Source: Drosophila persimilis (lineage: Eukaryota; Arthropoda; Insecta; Diptera; Drosophilidae). From it: a DNA stretch of 64,000 nucleotides. The notes beneath the pieces are model-generated. The model did no database searches, had not been told where the DNA came from, and saw only the letters and a list, made by a program, of their open reading frames with translations. Position numbers and translations under genes: made by a program. The stretch is from positions 1,674,001 to 1,738,000 of the forward strand of contig NW_020825321.1 of the NCBI RefSeq assembly GCF_003286085.1, in the 5' to 3' direction. Of the stretch, positions 11,585 through 22,785 are shown one piece after another; position 1 is the stretch's first letter, and each line of letters starts with the position of its first letter.

Positions 11585-12891
11585 TAGGTTAGGTTAGGTA
11601 GAGGCGGCTGCCAGGCTCGCTCGGAGCCCGGCACACTTATGCCGATTTCGGCCCGTTGTGATACCGCTTACGATCATTCCCTCCCTGCAGTGAGATTTCA
11701 TGTCAACAGTTGACCCATACAGATGCTCTTATAAAGTTTGCGATCTTTCTGGGACATAGCGTGGACATCTCCCAGATGTGGTTTAGAAAGGCGGAGCCCA
11801 AGTGATGCAGCCTCCTTCTCCTGAGAGCTGGACAGGAACAGATCAGGTGTTCCACTGTCTCCTCCTCGTCCTCGTCTCTGCAGCTGCGGCAGAAATCGTT
11901 GTATGGGGCACCCAGCCTACTTGCGTGAGTGCCTACTAGCCAGTGTCCTGTTAAGGAACGTATGACCGCGCTGCACCTTTCCCTGCCTACTTTGCAGAGC
12001 TCTGCGGTGCGCTTCTTATCTATGGTCGGCCATGTTTGCCGAGCTGTGCGACAACGTGGCCCTATTTGCCACTTGTTGTCTGTTAGTCGCATGTACTGCT
12101 CTTTTATGATGAGCTTGCAGCTGGCCATAGGCATACAACTATCCTCCTTATCTTGGATAGTACCAGATCTGGCCATCTGATAGCAAATTGCTGAGCCATC
12201 TCGTGAAGAGATCTGCGGCACTTCGCCACAGTAGACGAGTTCGAGGAGATCGCGTTGATCGCAGCTTGGCTATCGCTGTAGATGTTTAGATTGGTTGCCG
12301 TGGTGGTAACCGTATGAAGGCAGTACAGAGCCTCCCTGATTGCTGTAACTTCCGCTTGGAAGACGCTACAGTGAACCGAAAGCCTGCAAGATTGCCTTAT
12401 GTTTAGCTGTTCAGAGTAGATTCCTCCTCCAACCCTGCCGTCCAGCATTGAGCCATCCGTGAAGCTGCTTATGGCCCCGTCTGGGCCGGGGAGTCTCTCG
12501 AGCTATTAGTCTCTATGAGGGATAATTGTGCTGAATGGCCGTGGAACTTGATAGTCCGCTCTTGCTGGGACCATGTTGTTTTTATTTAGTATAGATGAGT
12601 GACCTATGTGCTGAGGTACCCATTGTTCAGAGTCTCTAAGACGTATTGCTGCCATTTCTGCCCGTTCCTTTCCTGCGAGGTCAAGGCTCAGGAGGCATAA
12701 CATGGCGTTTAGCGCATCATTTGGTGTGGTTCGAAGAGCTCCACTGATGCAGAGGGCGGCCGTTCGCTGAACTTTGCCCAGCTGATTGGTGATCGTCCTT
12801 TTTGTTAGGGCAGGCCACCACACAGTAACTCCATAGAGTAATATAGGTCTGACTATTGCCAGATATATCCATAGGACTACGCTTGGGTTCA
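11585..12891 (-). pseudogene. LOA-A minus copy 2: ORF2 3' part
   Basis: As 7611-8538 but extending further into ORF2. Frames 11703-12221 (C-terminal Cys-His domain), 12104-12448 (RNase H) and 12506-12891 (region downstream of RT, blocks IYLAIVRPILLYGVTVWWPAL, KVQRTAALCISGALRTTP, ERAEMAAIRLRDSEQW). A gap near 12500 deletes the TDGS start of RNase H. Truncated at 12891 by the Gyp-B LTR: normal LOA sequence after GGGTTCATG (see 26940) is replaced. Confidence 0.85.
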
Positions 12892-13386
12892 TGAACACTT
12901 TCGGTTGCCGCCCTTTCGGACACACGCCCCCTTAATGGGGTGGCAAATTTCTTTTCGATTTGGTTAGTTTCTTTATGGTATAATTTGAAAGCAACACGAT
13001 TCTTCTTTCTTTTTTCTTATTTTTTGATTTGGCACTGGCGCGAGGTTTAGTTTTGTTTTTCCGCTAATATTTCCTCTTTCGACCAAAAACACTACCTACT
13101 GAAGTGGAGCCTAAAATCGAAAAGAGCGAACGTAGCTGGACTTGCATCCACGAACCCTCCTAACAGCGAAAGTGCCAACCACCATTTCACTCGAATTAAC
13201 ATAACCGCGGTCTATTCTCTCCATAGTCCGACCGTCTGCCCAAAAAGTACCCGCCGATCACGAGAAATAGGGTCGCTAACCGCAATTACGATATTCTCTG
13301 GATTTACAATTTTTAGTAAGTTTTTTTCGTTCCTTTTTTGTTGTTGTTGTAGTAATGTTGTTGTACCTGGTTCAAGCGTCACTACA
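12892..13386 (-). mobile_element. Gyp-B 3' LTR (copy a)
   Basis: 495 bp. Read on the minus strand it starts TGTAGTGACGC at 13386 and ends TTCA at 12892, giving TG...CA termini. It is preceded on the minus strand by a polypurine tract (13387-13400) and follows the Gyp-B integrase. The same block recurs at 17560-18054 and, slightly shorter, at 24729-25191. Confidence 0.7.
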
Positions 13387-13400
13387 AATTCCCCCCTACC
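13387..13400 (-). other. Gyp-B polypurine tract (copy a)
   Basis: Minus strand reads GGTAGGGGGGAATT immediately before the TGTAG of the LTR. It is the expected plus-strand priming site and fixes the LTR edge. The same tract occurs at 18055-18068. Confidence 0.65.
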
Positions 13401-13583
13401 AAAATCACACTTTGGGGGACCAACACAAAAAGTGGGATCCACGCTTGAACGGCTATTAAGAGAAAAGTTATTGTTTTAAATCCTTGGCGTGAAACTTCCC
13501 TATTAATTTACCCTGCAGATTATCCACCTCATAGTATCAATTTCCTAGCTTCTGTCTTATCCGACTTTTTATAAACGCTGGTG
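13401..13583 (-). other. Gyp-B 3' non-coding region (copy a)
   Basis: Sequence between the Gyp-B pol stop and the polypurine tract. No separate frame supported; the small frame overlapping the LTR (13212-13442) has no recognisable content. Confidence 0.45.
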
Positions 13584-14462
13584 CTAGTTTACCGCTAAAG
13601 TCCTTCGCGAAATTTTTTGCTGGAAATTCCGTCGATATATCTCCTTACCTACAGCAAACGACACCTGCCGACTGCGCAAATTGTATGTTCTTTCATTCCT
13701 AGCGTGTTGTGCGTGCATAATATCCTTTGCCTTATGTCTGATGAGGTCAAACGAATCCTCTTTACCAAACTGTACAGTGCGATCTTCCAGAATTTGTAAA
13801 TCTCTTAACAGCCTGTAGCTGCCTCCATCGACAATCATGTGCTGGCCAAAAGCGAGGCGATAAGGAGTCGTATTTATGGCTGAATGGACCGACGAACGCA
13901 TCGCACAGCAAATGTTACTGAGCTGCTCATCCCAATTCTTTTGATCAGGGCGGACATATGATTTCATTACAGCTATCACCGATCGGTTTACTCGTTCTGA
14001 TGCGTTTACCTGCGGAGCGTTACCATCAGTATACCTGTGCACAATATGATATTTCCTTAGCAGCGCATTAAACACCTCAGAACTGAACTGTACATCATTA
14101 TCCGAAACAATTGTTTCAGGAACCCCAAAACAATGGAACAATTCTTCTTCCAGATACCGTGCCACGACATCCGCAGTAAACTTTTTTACTGGCTTTAAGA
14201 AAGGAAACTTCGACAAGTGATCAACCACCATAAAATTCCCTTTATGCCCAGAACGACTTCGGGGATACGGCCCCAGGAAATCGACAAACAGTTTCTGGAA
14301 AAACCTATCCGACGTACCAATGTTCCCTAGAGGCGGTCGAAGGGTGTGATTGGGATGCTTTCTGATCTTGCATACATGGCAATTATTTATATACGTCCTT
14401 ACGTCGGACACCAAACTCGGCCAATAGTAGAAACGCCTAAGGTTTTCTAATGTTTAGTTTAT
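13584..14462 (-). pseudogene. Gyp-B integrase, truncated at N-terminus (copy a)
   Basis: Minus-strand frame ending at 13584, with homology running to 14462. It includes the second half of the zinc-binding domain (NNCHVCKIRKHPNH), the catalytic Asp of LFVDFLGPYPRS, the Asp of IVSDNDVQF, and the Glu of QVNASERVNRS, then the C-terminal YNLRSRQVSF block. It is cut at 14462 by the start of the next repeat unit (Gyp-A LTR), which removes the HCGIN half of the zinc domain. Apart from that it matches copy b at 18252-19130 without visible difference. Confidence 0.88.
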
Positions 14463-15785
14463 CCCAAAACACTTCGGTTGTGCCTGTGCCAATAGTGCCA
14501 AACTCTAGTGGAAGTCCACGTGTCCCTGTATTACATAATACATACCAAATTACATAATTGCAAGTCGGCGGAGAATCGACTAAAAAGCAAGATCAAGCTA
14601 TATTGTGTGGTGAAAGTGCAAAGTGCTACGTAGAGAAAAAAAAAGAAGGTGATTATAAAGGAAAGCAGGTTTGGTACATTCACTGAATTCCGAATCTATT
14701 ACAGAATCTCTTGGTCACTGGAGGTCTGCCGTGCTTTGGCGCTCTCACGCCTAAACCCCCCCCCCCCACGCAACCTCCAGTGTCTTATTTTTGGCCGCTT
14801 CGAATTACCAGCGTCTCCGTTGTACGGACGATCTGCATCGACTTTTGAATGCCCTCTAATCGTATCTTGCGAGATACAACTCAACATCCTTGATGCGGAA
14901 TCGACAACGCCTAGGAATTAAAGTGGAAATTTATGTCAGCTGAAATTGTGCAGAAAATGTGAATACCAGATCAGGAATCGGAATCTAGGGTGACCTGTGT
15001 CGTGGACAACATGTGATCATCGATTCGTGAGTACGAACATACCCGCGAAATAGCAGGGTATAGCAGCGGTGCAGCGTAATGAAAGGGAGAGCGTGATAAC
15101 TCACACGCCAAGAGCGAGCTTTCGTTCGAAGAGAATTCGGACATATGCGTGCGTATGCACACACATATAAACGTGCATTAATTTGATCATCGACATTCTC
15201 TTTGCTTTGTCTTGTTCTTTTCTTTTGCTTGCATTCTTGTGTTTGCACTTCAATTAAATTTGACTTTAAATGTAAAATCATATAAACATATACATTTATA
15301 TTAAGGAATATCTTTCCTATAGAATTAATTTCTTTATCTTATGTCTTAAGTTCCTTTCCTAATTAACTCAATGTTAAGCCTTGATTAACTCTGGCAATGT
15401 CGGCCAAAATATCATTCTTTAATTCTTTACTATTTTTATATAATTAATATTGTTCCACAGCTACCGAAGCAGTTCATTGGGCCCAACGAGCTCGTCAAGG
15501 AAAGTGTTCGTGAGAAAAAAAGCTCAGTTTTGCTATGAATTGTATTTTATATTCTTAAGTTAATGAACCTTTTTGTTAGATATGAATCTTTTGAATCTTG
15601 ATTAATATAACTATTTTGAATTAACATGAATATGGAATAAATAACCACCATTCTGTCTAAGTACATAATGCCAATGATACATCGAGTGTAATAATGCCGC
15701 GGTAGTTACGTTAGGGGCCATGCCAACATCGTTCCACGCATTGCCGAAGGAAGGGAGGGTATAGAGGAACTAGTGATCTCCTACA
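14463..15785 (+). mobile_element. Gyp-A LTR, copy 3 (5'-truncated)
   Basis: Begins inside the LTR at the string CCCAAAACACTTCGG (equivalent to 9744 of copy 2) and runs to CCTACA at 15785. It lacks the first 258 bp. It differs from copy 2 by a 50-bp deletion (after AAAGTGTT near 15507) and one A before the poly-C tract. The abrupt start is the junction of the 4.7-kb tandem duplication. Confidence 0.75.
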
Positions 15786-15923
15786 CCTAGGATCACTAAA
15801 TTAAATACGCGACTACCGGATTCCTTCTTGCCATCTATGCTGACCGGGGATTGATTACATTTGTTTTTTTCTTGTGTTTTGATCAAAGTAGATTCTGTGT
15901 AAGTGCACTTAAATTTTTATAAT

Positions 15924-16079
15924 ATGGCGAGAACAAGGAAGTATAGGGATAGGAAAGACCCCGACCCCATCCGGCGAGCTGAGCCCAGAGCGCAGTATAG
16001 TGCACTAACCCCGATTCCCTTTCCTGCTGAGGCTGCATTGCCAAAAAGATTTAACCATCCCGTAGCCATAACATTATAA
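15924..16079 (+). pseudogene. Gyp-A gag N-terminus, truncated (copy 3)
   Basis: Third copy of the 51-codon frame starting MARTRKYRDR, with one substitution (CAG to CAT near the end, Gln to His). Ended by TAA at the X junction. Confidence 0.45.
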
Positions 16080-16252
16080 ACTATAATAGAATAAAGAAAC
16101 ATACATACATCTTGAATGATGCTTATTTACTGTAATAAGTAATTTAAGCATCTCGACCTTCAGCCCATTAAGAAAATTTAGTTTTTTGAGTGGTCTTAAA
16201 TAATGATAGAAAACAAATTAACAGCGATATCTTAGCAAATCTCGCCGCAAAC
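16080..16252 (-). mobile_element. Element X fragment flanking LOA-A (copy 3)
   Basis: Same sequence and junctions as 7438-7610 and 11412-11584. Confidence 0.65.
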
Positions 16253-17559
16253 TAGGTTAGGTTAGGTAGAGGCGGCTGCCAGGCTCGCTCGGAGCCCGGC
16301 ACACTTATGCCGATTTCGGCCCGTTGTGATACCGCTTACGATCATTCCCTCCCTGCAGTGAGATTTCATGTCAACAGTTGACCCATACAGATGCTCTTAT
16401 AAAGTTTGCGATCTTTCTGGGACATAGCGTGGACATCTCCCAGATGTGGTTTAGAAAGGCGGAGCCCAAGTGATGCAGCCTCCTTCTCCTGAGAGCTGGA
16501 CAGGAACAGATCAGGTGTTCCACTGTCTCCTCCTCGTCCTCGTCTCTGCAGCTGCGGCAGAAATCGTTGTATGGGGCACCCAGCCTACTTGCGTGAGTGC
16601 CTACTAGCCAGTGTCCTGTTAAGGAACGTATGACCGCGCTGCACCTTTCCCTGCCTACTTTGCAGAGCTCTGCGGTGCGCTTCTTATCTATGGTCGGCCA
16701 TGTTTGCCGAGCTGTGCGACAACGTGGCCCTATTTGCCACTTGTTGTCTGTTAGTCGCATGTACTGCTCTTTTATGATGAGCTTGCAGCTGGCCATAGGC
16801 ATACAACTATCCTCCTTATCTTGGATAGTACCAGATCTGGCCATCTGATAGCAAATTGCTGAGCCATCTCGTGAAGAGATCTGCGGCACTTCGCCACAGT
16901 AGACGAGTTCGAGGAGATCGCGTTGATCGCAGCTTGGCTATCGCTGTAGATGTTTAGATTGGTTGCCGTGGTGGTAACCGTATGAAGGCAGTACAGAGCC
17001 TCCCTGATTGCTGTAACTTCCGCTTGGAAGACGCTACAGTGATCCGAAAGCCTGCAAGATTGCCTTATGTTTAGCTGTTCAGAGTAGATTCCTCCTCCAA
17101 CCCTGCCGTCCAGCATTGAGCCATCCGTGAAGCTGCTTATGGCCCCGTCTGGGCCGGGGAGTCTCTCGAGCTATTAGTCTCTATGAGGGATAATTGTGCT
17201 GAATGGCCGTGGAACTTGATAGTCCGCTCTTGCTGGGACCATGTTGTTTTTATTTAGTATAGATGAGTGACCTATGTGCTGAGGTACCCATTGTTCAGAG
17301 TCTCTAAGACGTATTGCTGCCATTTCTGCCCGTTCCTTTCCTGCGAGGTCAAGGCTCAGGAGGCATAACATGGCGTTTAGCGCATCATTTGGTGTGGTTC
17401 GAAGAGCTCCACTGATGCAGAGGGCGGCCGTTCGCTGAACTTTGCCCAGCTGATTGGTGATCGTCCTTTTTGTTAGGGCAGGCCACCACACAGTAACTCC
17501 ATAGAGTAATATAGGTCTGACTATTGCCAGATATATCCATAGGACTACGCTTGGGTTCA
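16253..17559 (-). pseudogene. LOA-A minus copy 3: ORF2 3' part
   Basis: Duplicate of 11585-12891 with at most a few substitutions. Frames 16371-16889, 16772-17116 and 17174-17559 carry the same C-terminal Cys-His, RNase H and post-RT blocks with the same breaks. Truncated at the same base by the Gyp-B LTR. Confidence 0.85.
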
Positions 17560-18054
17560 TGAACACTTTCGGTTGCCGCCCTTTCGGACACACGCCCCCT
17601 TAATGGGGTGGCAAATTTCTTTTCGATTTGGTTAGTTTCTTTATGGTATAATTTGAAAGCAACACGATTCTTCTTTCTTTTTTCTTATTTTTTGATTTGG
17701 CACTGGCGCGAGGTTTAGTTTTGTTTTTCCGCTAATATTTCCTCTTTCGACCAAAAACACTACCTACTGAAGTGGAGCCTAAAATCGAAAAGAGCGAACG
17801 TAGCTGGACTTGCATCCACGAACCCTCCTAACAGCGAAAGTGCCAACCACCATTTCACTCGAATTAACATAACCGCGGTCTATTCTCTCCATAGTCCGAC
17901 CGTCTGCCCAAAAAGTACCCGCCGATCACGAGAAATAGGGTCGCTAACCGCAATTACGATATTCTCTGGATTTACAATTTTTAGTAAGTTTTTTTCGTTC
18001 CTTTTTTGTTGTTGTTGTAGTAATGTTGTTGTACCTGGTTCAAGCGTCACTACA
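17560..18054 (-). mobile_element. Gyp-B 3' LTR (copy b)
   Basis: 495 bp, same termini and contents as 12892-13386. It is the 3' LTR of the more complete Gyp-B copy to its right. Polypurine tract at 18055-18068. Confidence 0.7.
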
Positions 18055-18251
18055 AATTCCCCCCTACCAAAATCACACTTTGGGGGACCAACACAAAAAG
18101 TGGGATCCACGCTTGAACGGCTATTAAGAGAAAAGTTATTGTTTTAAATCCTTGGCGTGAAACTTCCCTATTAATTTACCCTGCAGATTATCCACCTCAT
18201 AGTATCAATTTCCTAGCTTCTGTCTTATCCGACTTTTTATAAACGCTGGTG

Positions 18252-19130
18252 CTAGTTTACCGCTAAAGTCCTTCGCGAAATTTTTTGCTGGAAATTCCGT
18301 CGATATATCTCCTTACCTACAGCAAACGACACCTGCCGACTGCGCAAATTGTATGTTCTTTCATTCCTAGCGTGTTGTGCGTGCATAATATCCTTTGCCT
18401 TATGTCTGATGAGGTCAAACGAATCCTCTTTACCAAACTGTACAGTGCGATCTTCCAGAATTTGTAAATCTCTTAACAGCCTGTAGCTGCCTCCATCGAC
18501 AATCATGTGCTGGCCAAAAGCGAGGCGATAAGGAGTCGTATTTATGGCTGAATGGACCGACGAACGCATCGCACAGCAAATGTTACTGAGCTGCTCATCC
18601 CAATTCTTTTGATCAGGGCGGACATATGATTTCATTACAGCTATCACCGATCGGTTTACTCGTTCTGATGCGTTTACCTGCGGAGCGTTACCATCAGTAT
18701 ACCTGTGCACAATATGATATTTCCTTAGCAGCGCATTAAACACCTCAGAACTGAACTGTACATCATTATCCGAAACAATTGTTTCAGGAACCCCAAAACA
18801 ATGGAACAATTCTTCTTCCAGATACCGTGCCACGACATCCGCAGTAAACTTTTTTACTGGCTTTAAGAAAGGAAACTTCGACAAGTGATCAACCACCATA
18901 AAATTCCCTTTATGCCCAGAACGACTTCGGGGATACGGCCCCAGGAAATCGACAAACAGTTTCTGGAAAAACCTATCCGACGTACCAATGTTCCCTAGAG
19001 GCGGTCGAAGGGTGTGATTGGGATGCTTTCTGATCTTGCATACATGGCAATTATTTATATACGTCCTTACGTCGGACACCAAACTCGGCCAATAGTAGAA
19101 ACGCCTAAGGTTTTCTAATGTTTAGTTTAT
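18252..19130 (-). pseudogene. Gyp-B integrase (copy b)
   Basis: Minus strand, continuous frame from the zinc domain to the stop at 18252. The first zinc ligands lie in the overlapping frame to the right (AHCGIN near 19125), followed here by NNCHVCKIRKHPNH. Catalytic Asp, Asp, Glu contexts LFVDFLGPYP, IVSDNDVQF and NASERVNRS are all present, with the tail EIYRRNFQQKISRRTL. The core is uninterrupted, but the polypeptide cannot be made from a full pol because the RT upstream is deleted and frameshifted. Confidence 0.88.
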
Positions 19131-19960
19131 CCCACAGTGAGCTGATAGTTGGTTTTCGTGAGCGTCTTTTAAGGTTTCCTCGACTAATCCTCGTGATATC
19201 CAAAGCTTCCAGCATAAATCGTCAGCTACTTTGTCTCCCGCTGCGTGCTCGGTGCGTCGGTATGTATAACCATCTACGATTTTTAAATCTGGAGTCTTGG
19301 ACGCGTTTTCGACGAGTTTGTCTCTTAGGGCTACATACTCAGGCGACCTAAATTCTTCTGACTGAAGGTCAACAATGCTGGACAAAACTAATGCCGATAA
19401 GTCTTCGGTATTTGTGCGCGACCTTCTTAACCGCTAAAACTGCTGCCAAACACTCTTGTTCGGTCACTGTGTAATTCCGTTGGCATTTATTTAGCTTCCG
19501 TGGCATGAAAGTCACAGGTACGTCATCCTTCTCCTCATTGGTCTGCATCAACACGGTCCCCACGCCAGAGTCACTTGCATCACAATGTATGCTAAATGGT
19601 ATATTGAAATTTGGGCTATGCAAAACAGGGGCTGTGCTCATATGTTCTTTTAATAATTCGAACGACTTTTGTGCTTCTTCGCTCCAAACAAAGATACGCT
19701 TTTGCTTAAGGGTATCTGATAAAGGGGCGGTCAATGCACCATAGTTCCGGATGAACTTATGATACCATCCAGTTAAGCCAAGGAAACGTCGAAGTTCCTT
19801 AATTGAACGAGGTACTGAAAAATCGGTAAAAGCTGCTATTTTGTCTGGATCGGTATTAACTCGGCCTTGGGCAATCTTGCCAGAATACCATCGATAAGCG
19901 GCATAGGAAATGCGTCCTTTACTGTAGAATCGTTGAGTTTCCTGCTATCAATTAGCAGGA
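19122..19960 (-). pseudogene. Gyp-B RT remnant, RNase H and integrase N-terminus
   Basis: Minus strand. From right to left: a short RT N-terminal remnant (LIDSRKLNDSTVKDAFPMP, about 19880-19960), a deletion that removes the whole palm including the YLDD box, the RT thumb (KELRRFLGLTGWYHKFIRNY), the RNase H start (19369-19734; FSIHCDASDSGVGTVLMQ with the catalytic Asp, then NYTVTEQECLAAVLAVKK with the Glu), and a frameshift into 19122-19385 (RSPEYVALRDKL to SAHCGIN). RNase H is cut after KKVAHKYRRLIG, so its last catalytic residues and the ADALSR end are missing. Non-functional. Confidence 0.85.
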
Positions 19961-19964
19961 TTTA

Positions 19965-20639
19965 TTAACGCTGCTTGACTGGTTTTGCGTCAGCTATATC
20001 AATCGAATGCGATATCAAGGTGGTGCGTCCTAAACCCTTGATAGCAAAGGAGGGAAACTGAAGAATGGCTCCTAGTGTTTTTTGTTGATGTACAGTTAAT
20101 GACTTACTTAAGGGATCGCTCAATGACACAACCGATAGTTGCTCACTTAAAAGAGAAACTGGAAGCAAGTTAAAAGCCTTCCAAAAATCTATTCCCAAAT
20201 AAAGGTCTCCCGATAAAGATGGGACTAAGAAAAAGGTTATCTTCTTGGATTCGCCTCGATAGCTAACCTCTGTCGTCAGTCGACCAATAATATCCTGTGA
20301 TTTTCCATCGGCCGTCTTCCCCGTGGCCGATAAACGCTTATATTCCGTTTTCTCCATTACGTCTTTCGCCAGATGACCGCCAATACAGCACACGGACGCA
20401 CCGGTGTCCAAAAGGCCGACTACCGTGTTACCCAGTAGAGTGACTTGGGCATATGGGCGAAAGTCATGGAGTTTCCCAATTACTGTCTCTAATAGCATCT
20501 GGCGTTCAGCCCTAGTTTGACGGTTGAAGGCGATCCTACGCAATCGCGAACGAGTGCTACCTTTGCCGAGAGTGGAATAATTGATGGATTGCTGTAAGTC
20601 AGGGTGATATGACGCGGTCGGTAATAAGTTATGTAGCAA
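19965..20639 (-). pseudogene. Gyp-B aspartic protease region
   Basis: 225-codon minus-strand frame. The protease active site VVGLLDTGASVCCIGG lies near residue 78, with the second strand block LSGDLYLGIDFWKAF near residue 145. The frame ends DAKPVKQR and stop. KPVKQR is the normal entry to the RT (compare RAVKQRFYPVSPAV in Gyp-C at 53120), so the stop marks the deletion that removed the start of RT. Upstream Gag (20654-21886) ends 14 bp away in a different phase. Confidence 0.85.
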
Positions 20640-20653
20640 TTTTGGAGTCTCAT

Positions 20654-21886
20654 CTAATCTGTATTCGTCCCCCTCGAGACAAACTGTTTGCGTGCACTTT
20701 TCGGTTGTGCACGCGCTGCTAAGTTTTTTGTGGCATTCGAGCTGAAACGGCGGCAGTTTGGCTTATACGTGTCAGCCAATCCACAACCATAGCAGAAGAC
20801 TCGCCGTTCTGCCAGACACTCCTGATAACGGTGGCCCTTCGCCCCGCAATTCCAACAGGAAGCTTCAATGGCAGCTACCTCTAACTCTTCAATATCAGAA
20901 CTATCGGATTCGAAAATGTGGTCTGTTTGATGTCCCAATTACTGTCCGCACTAATATTTCGATATTTGGGTTTCGGTATAGCCACTGAAGGCTTGTGGAC
21001 TGTCCGCATAAAAATTTCGCGTGTTCGCACCAGATGTCTTAACTGAGCAATGGTGGAAGCTGGCTCATATAAAATTTCTCGCTGAACCTCAGTAAGAAGA
21101 TTTGCTCTTAGAGTCTCTAACAAAGATTGCTCCGACATGGGCTGTGTGAGCCGATTTGCCAAAGAGGCGATCACACTGTAAAAATCATCGAACGACTCAT
21201 TTACGAGCTGTTTACGATCTTCGATCTCCGTCCGGATTATGCGATCCATGCGTGAATCTTTGAATTGACCCCTTAACGCTACACATAAGTCATGCCAGCG
21301 AATTTGAGACACACTTTTGTGATATCTCCAATACCACTCACTAGCCTTACCCTCAAATAAATTGTTCGAGTTTCGGGCTACTAGTTCGAAGTTCCCATTC
21401 ATCGTTTGCTTCGATTCTATAAATGAAGTCATCTATAGACATCGAATCCTTGCCGTTGAATCTCAGCTTTCAATTTGCCATTATTTGACTTATACGATCC
21501 GGACGTACCTCACCCGGCAGTGGCGCCTGACCAAAGATTTGACCATAATCCCGTGTCTGATCCGAAGCTGCCTGCGAGTGTGAATTGGGCAATAAAGGCT
21601 GTATATTATGCTGCTCAACGCGTGTCCCTGTTGACAACTGTTCTATACGAATTGGGGACCTCTCTCTAGAGGAAGCTGTCGAAGCTGCTTGTAATCCTGT
21701 ACTAATAGCTTGGGAAAGTTTTTCTGTTAGTTGTGCCATTGCTGCACTCATGGCTAGAGTTTGCTTTGCCATTTCTGCTGAAATTGTGCCTGCCATCACC
21801 GTGTACAAAACATCACTTGCCGCTCTATTGCTCGTAGTCGGCGTGAAAGCATCTAAATTCTCCTGATCTGGTGAAGGGTCAGTCAT
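20654..21886 (-). pseudogene. Gyp-B Gag in three frames
   Basis: Minus strand. 21470-21886 starts MTDPSPDQENLDAF and carries a Ser/Gln-rich N-terminal region. 20881-21432 holds the capsid-like domain (FEGKASEWYWRYHKS, LCVALRGQFKDSRMD, VNESFDDFYSVIASLANRL). 20654-20938 holds the nucleocapsid: a good zinc knuckle CWNCGAKGHRYQEC (CX2CX4HX4C) and a second, CYGCGLADTYKPNC, in which Thr stands in place of His. Breaks lie near 21470-21440 (stop after ISQIMAN) and near 20890. Gag packages element RNA. With this much damage it is a relic. Confidence 0.85.
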
Positions 21887-22766
21887 GGTTGCAGTTGGTT
21901 TTCGACTGGTTTGGTTTTCGATCTAGTAGTCAGTGAGTGAGAAATAGACGGTGTTCTTTGATTCGAAGTTGAGGAACGTTCAATGTCTTTTAGGTTAATC
22001 AATTTTTCAGGGCTTTCTTTAACCGACATTGAATCGCTTAATTAAATTAATTATGTATAATGCCAATAAAAATTTGTATAAAAGAAAGAATTTGTATAAA
22101 CTGTTTGGTTTCCATGCTATCGTTTCATATGGTTGTGACGGTCTTAATCAGGTGATCTAATATGTGCTTGTCAATATAGTACAGAATAGAATAGAAAACG
22201 AAAAGAGTACACGACAAAATATTATTTTCCGCCAGTGGCGGCTACGCTGTAACTCACTAAGCTCCAGAAAACAATATTAGGAAGTATAAGTGAAAACAGA
22301 AAGGAAGCAAAGAAGGAAGGGAGATATGTTACATAGGAGTGAACTTTCATGAGAAGGTATCGCGATTCCAAAAGCAACTGACAGATATAATTTTCCTCCA
22401 GTAGGGTAAACGGGATGCCCGTAGGTCTTGACTCCACGTGTAATCAATAAGCCACGCCTACTATGCAGTATGAACAATCCACAGAAAGATTTTAATGACT
22501 TTATACTATTACATTTTGGAGTTATGACCATTTAAAGTTATAATGCTTCCAGAAACTCTCCATAAAGCACAGGAGCACACATAAAGTACTGTTTTAGTGG
22601 AGTCCAGGTAGAAAAGCAATTTTAAGCTTTAGCTATCTCCATAGAGCTCTAACCATTAACAGAACAAGGAACAGAGAACTAATCGAACAAGTGCTAGAAA
22701 CTAATTATCAGATGTAATTGATATGAATGAAGACTATCGGTTGGCGTCAGCCAGAATGGCTGCTTC
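21887..22766. other. Possible Gyp-B leader, otherwise unassigned
   Basis: Gene-free. The first 170 bp beyond the Gag start is probably Gyp-B 5' leader. 22200-22560 gives two overlapping minus-strand frames of about 70-84 codons without recognisable motifs. No copy of the Gyp-B LTR (as at 17560-18054) is found here. Confidence 0.35.
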
Positions 22767-22785
22767 GGCCACACGTTGGGCGCCA
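22767..22785 (-). other. Primer-binding-site-like motif
   Basis: On the minus strand the sequence reads TGGCGCCCAACGTGTGGCC. TGGCGCCCAAC is the classic start of an LTR-element tRNA primer-binding site. If real it marks the end of a minus-strand 5' LTR lying to the right. I could not find the partner LTR, and it does not adjoin the Gyp-B LTR type, so it may belong to another gypsy relic. Confidence 0.4.

Noticed and set aside
13212-13442. Minus-strand 76-codon frame (also at 17880) as a small protein gene
   Set aside because: It overlaps the Gyp-B polypurine tract and LTR start, so it is explained by the non-coding end of the element.
5671-19130. The three similar units as a satellite array or CRISPR-like repeat
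   Set aside because: Units are kilobases long, differ in content and are composed of known transposon pieces. No short regularly spaced repeats exist.
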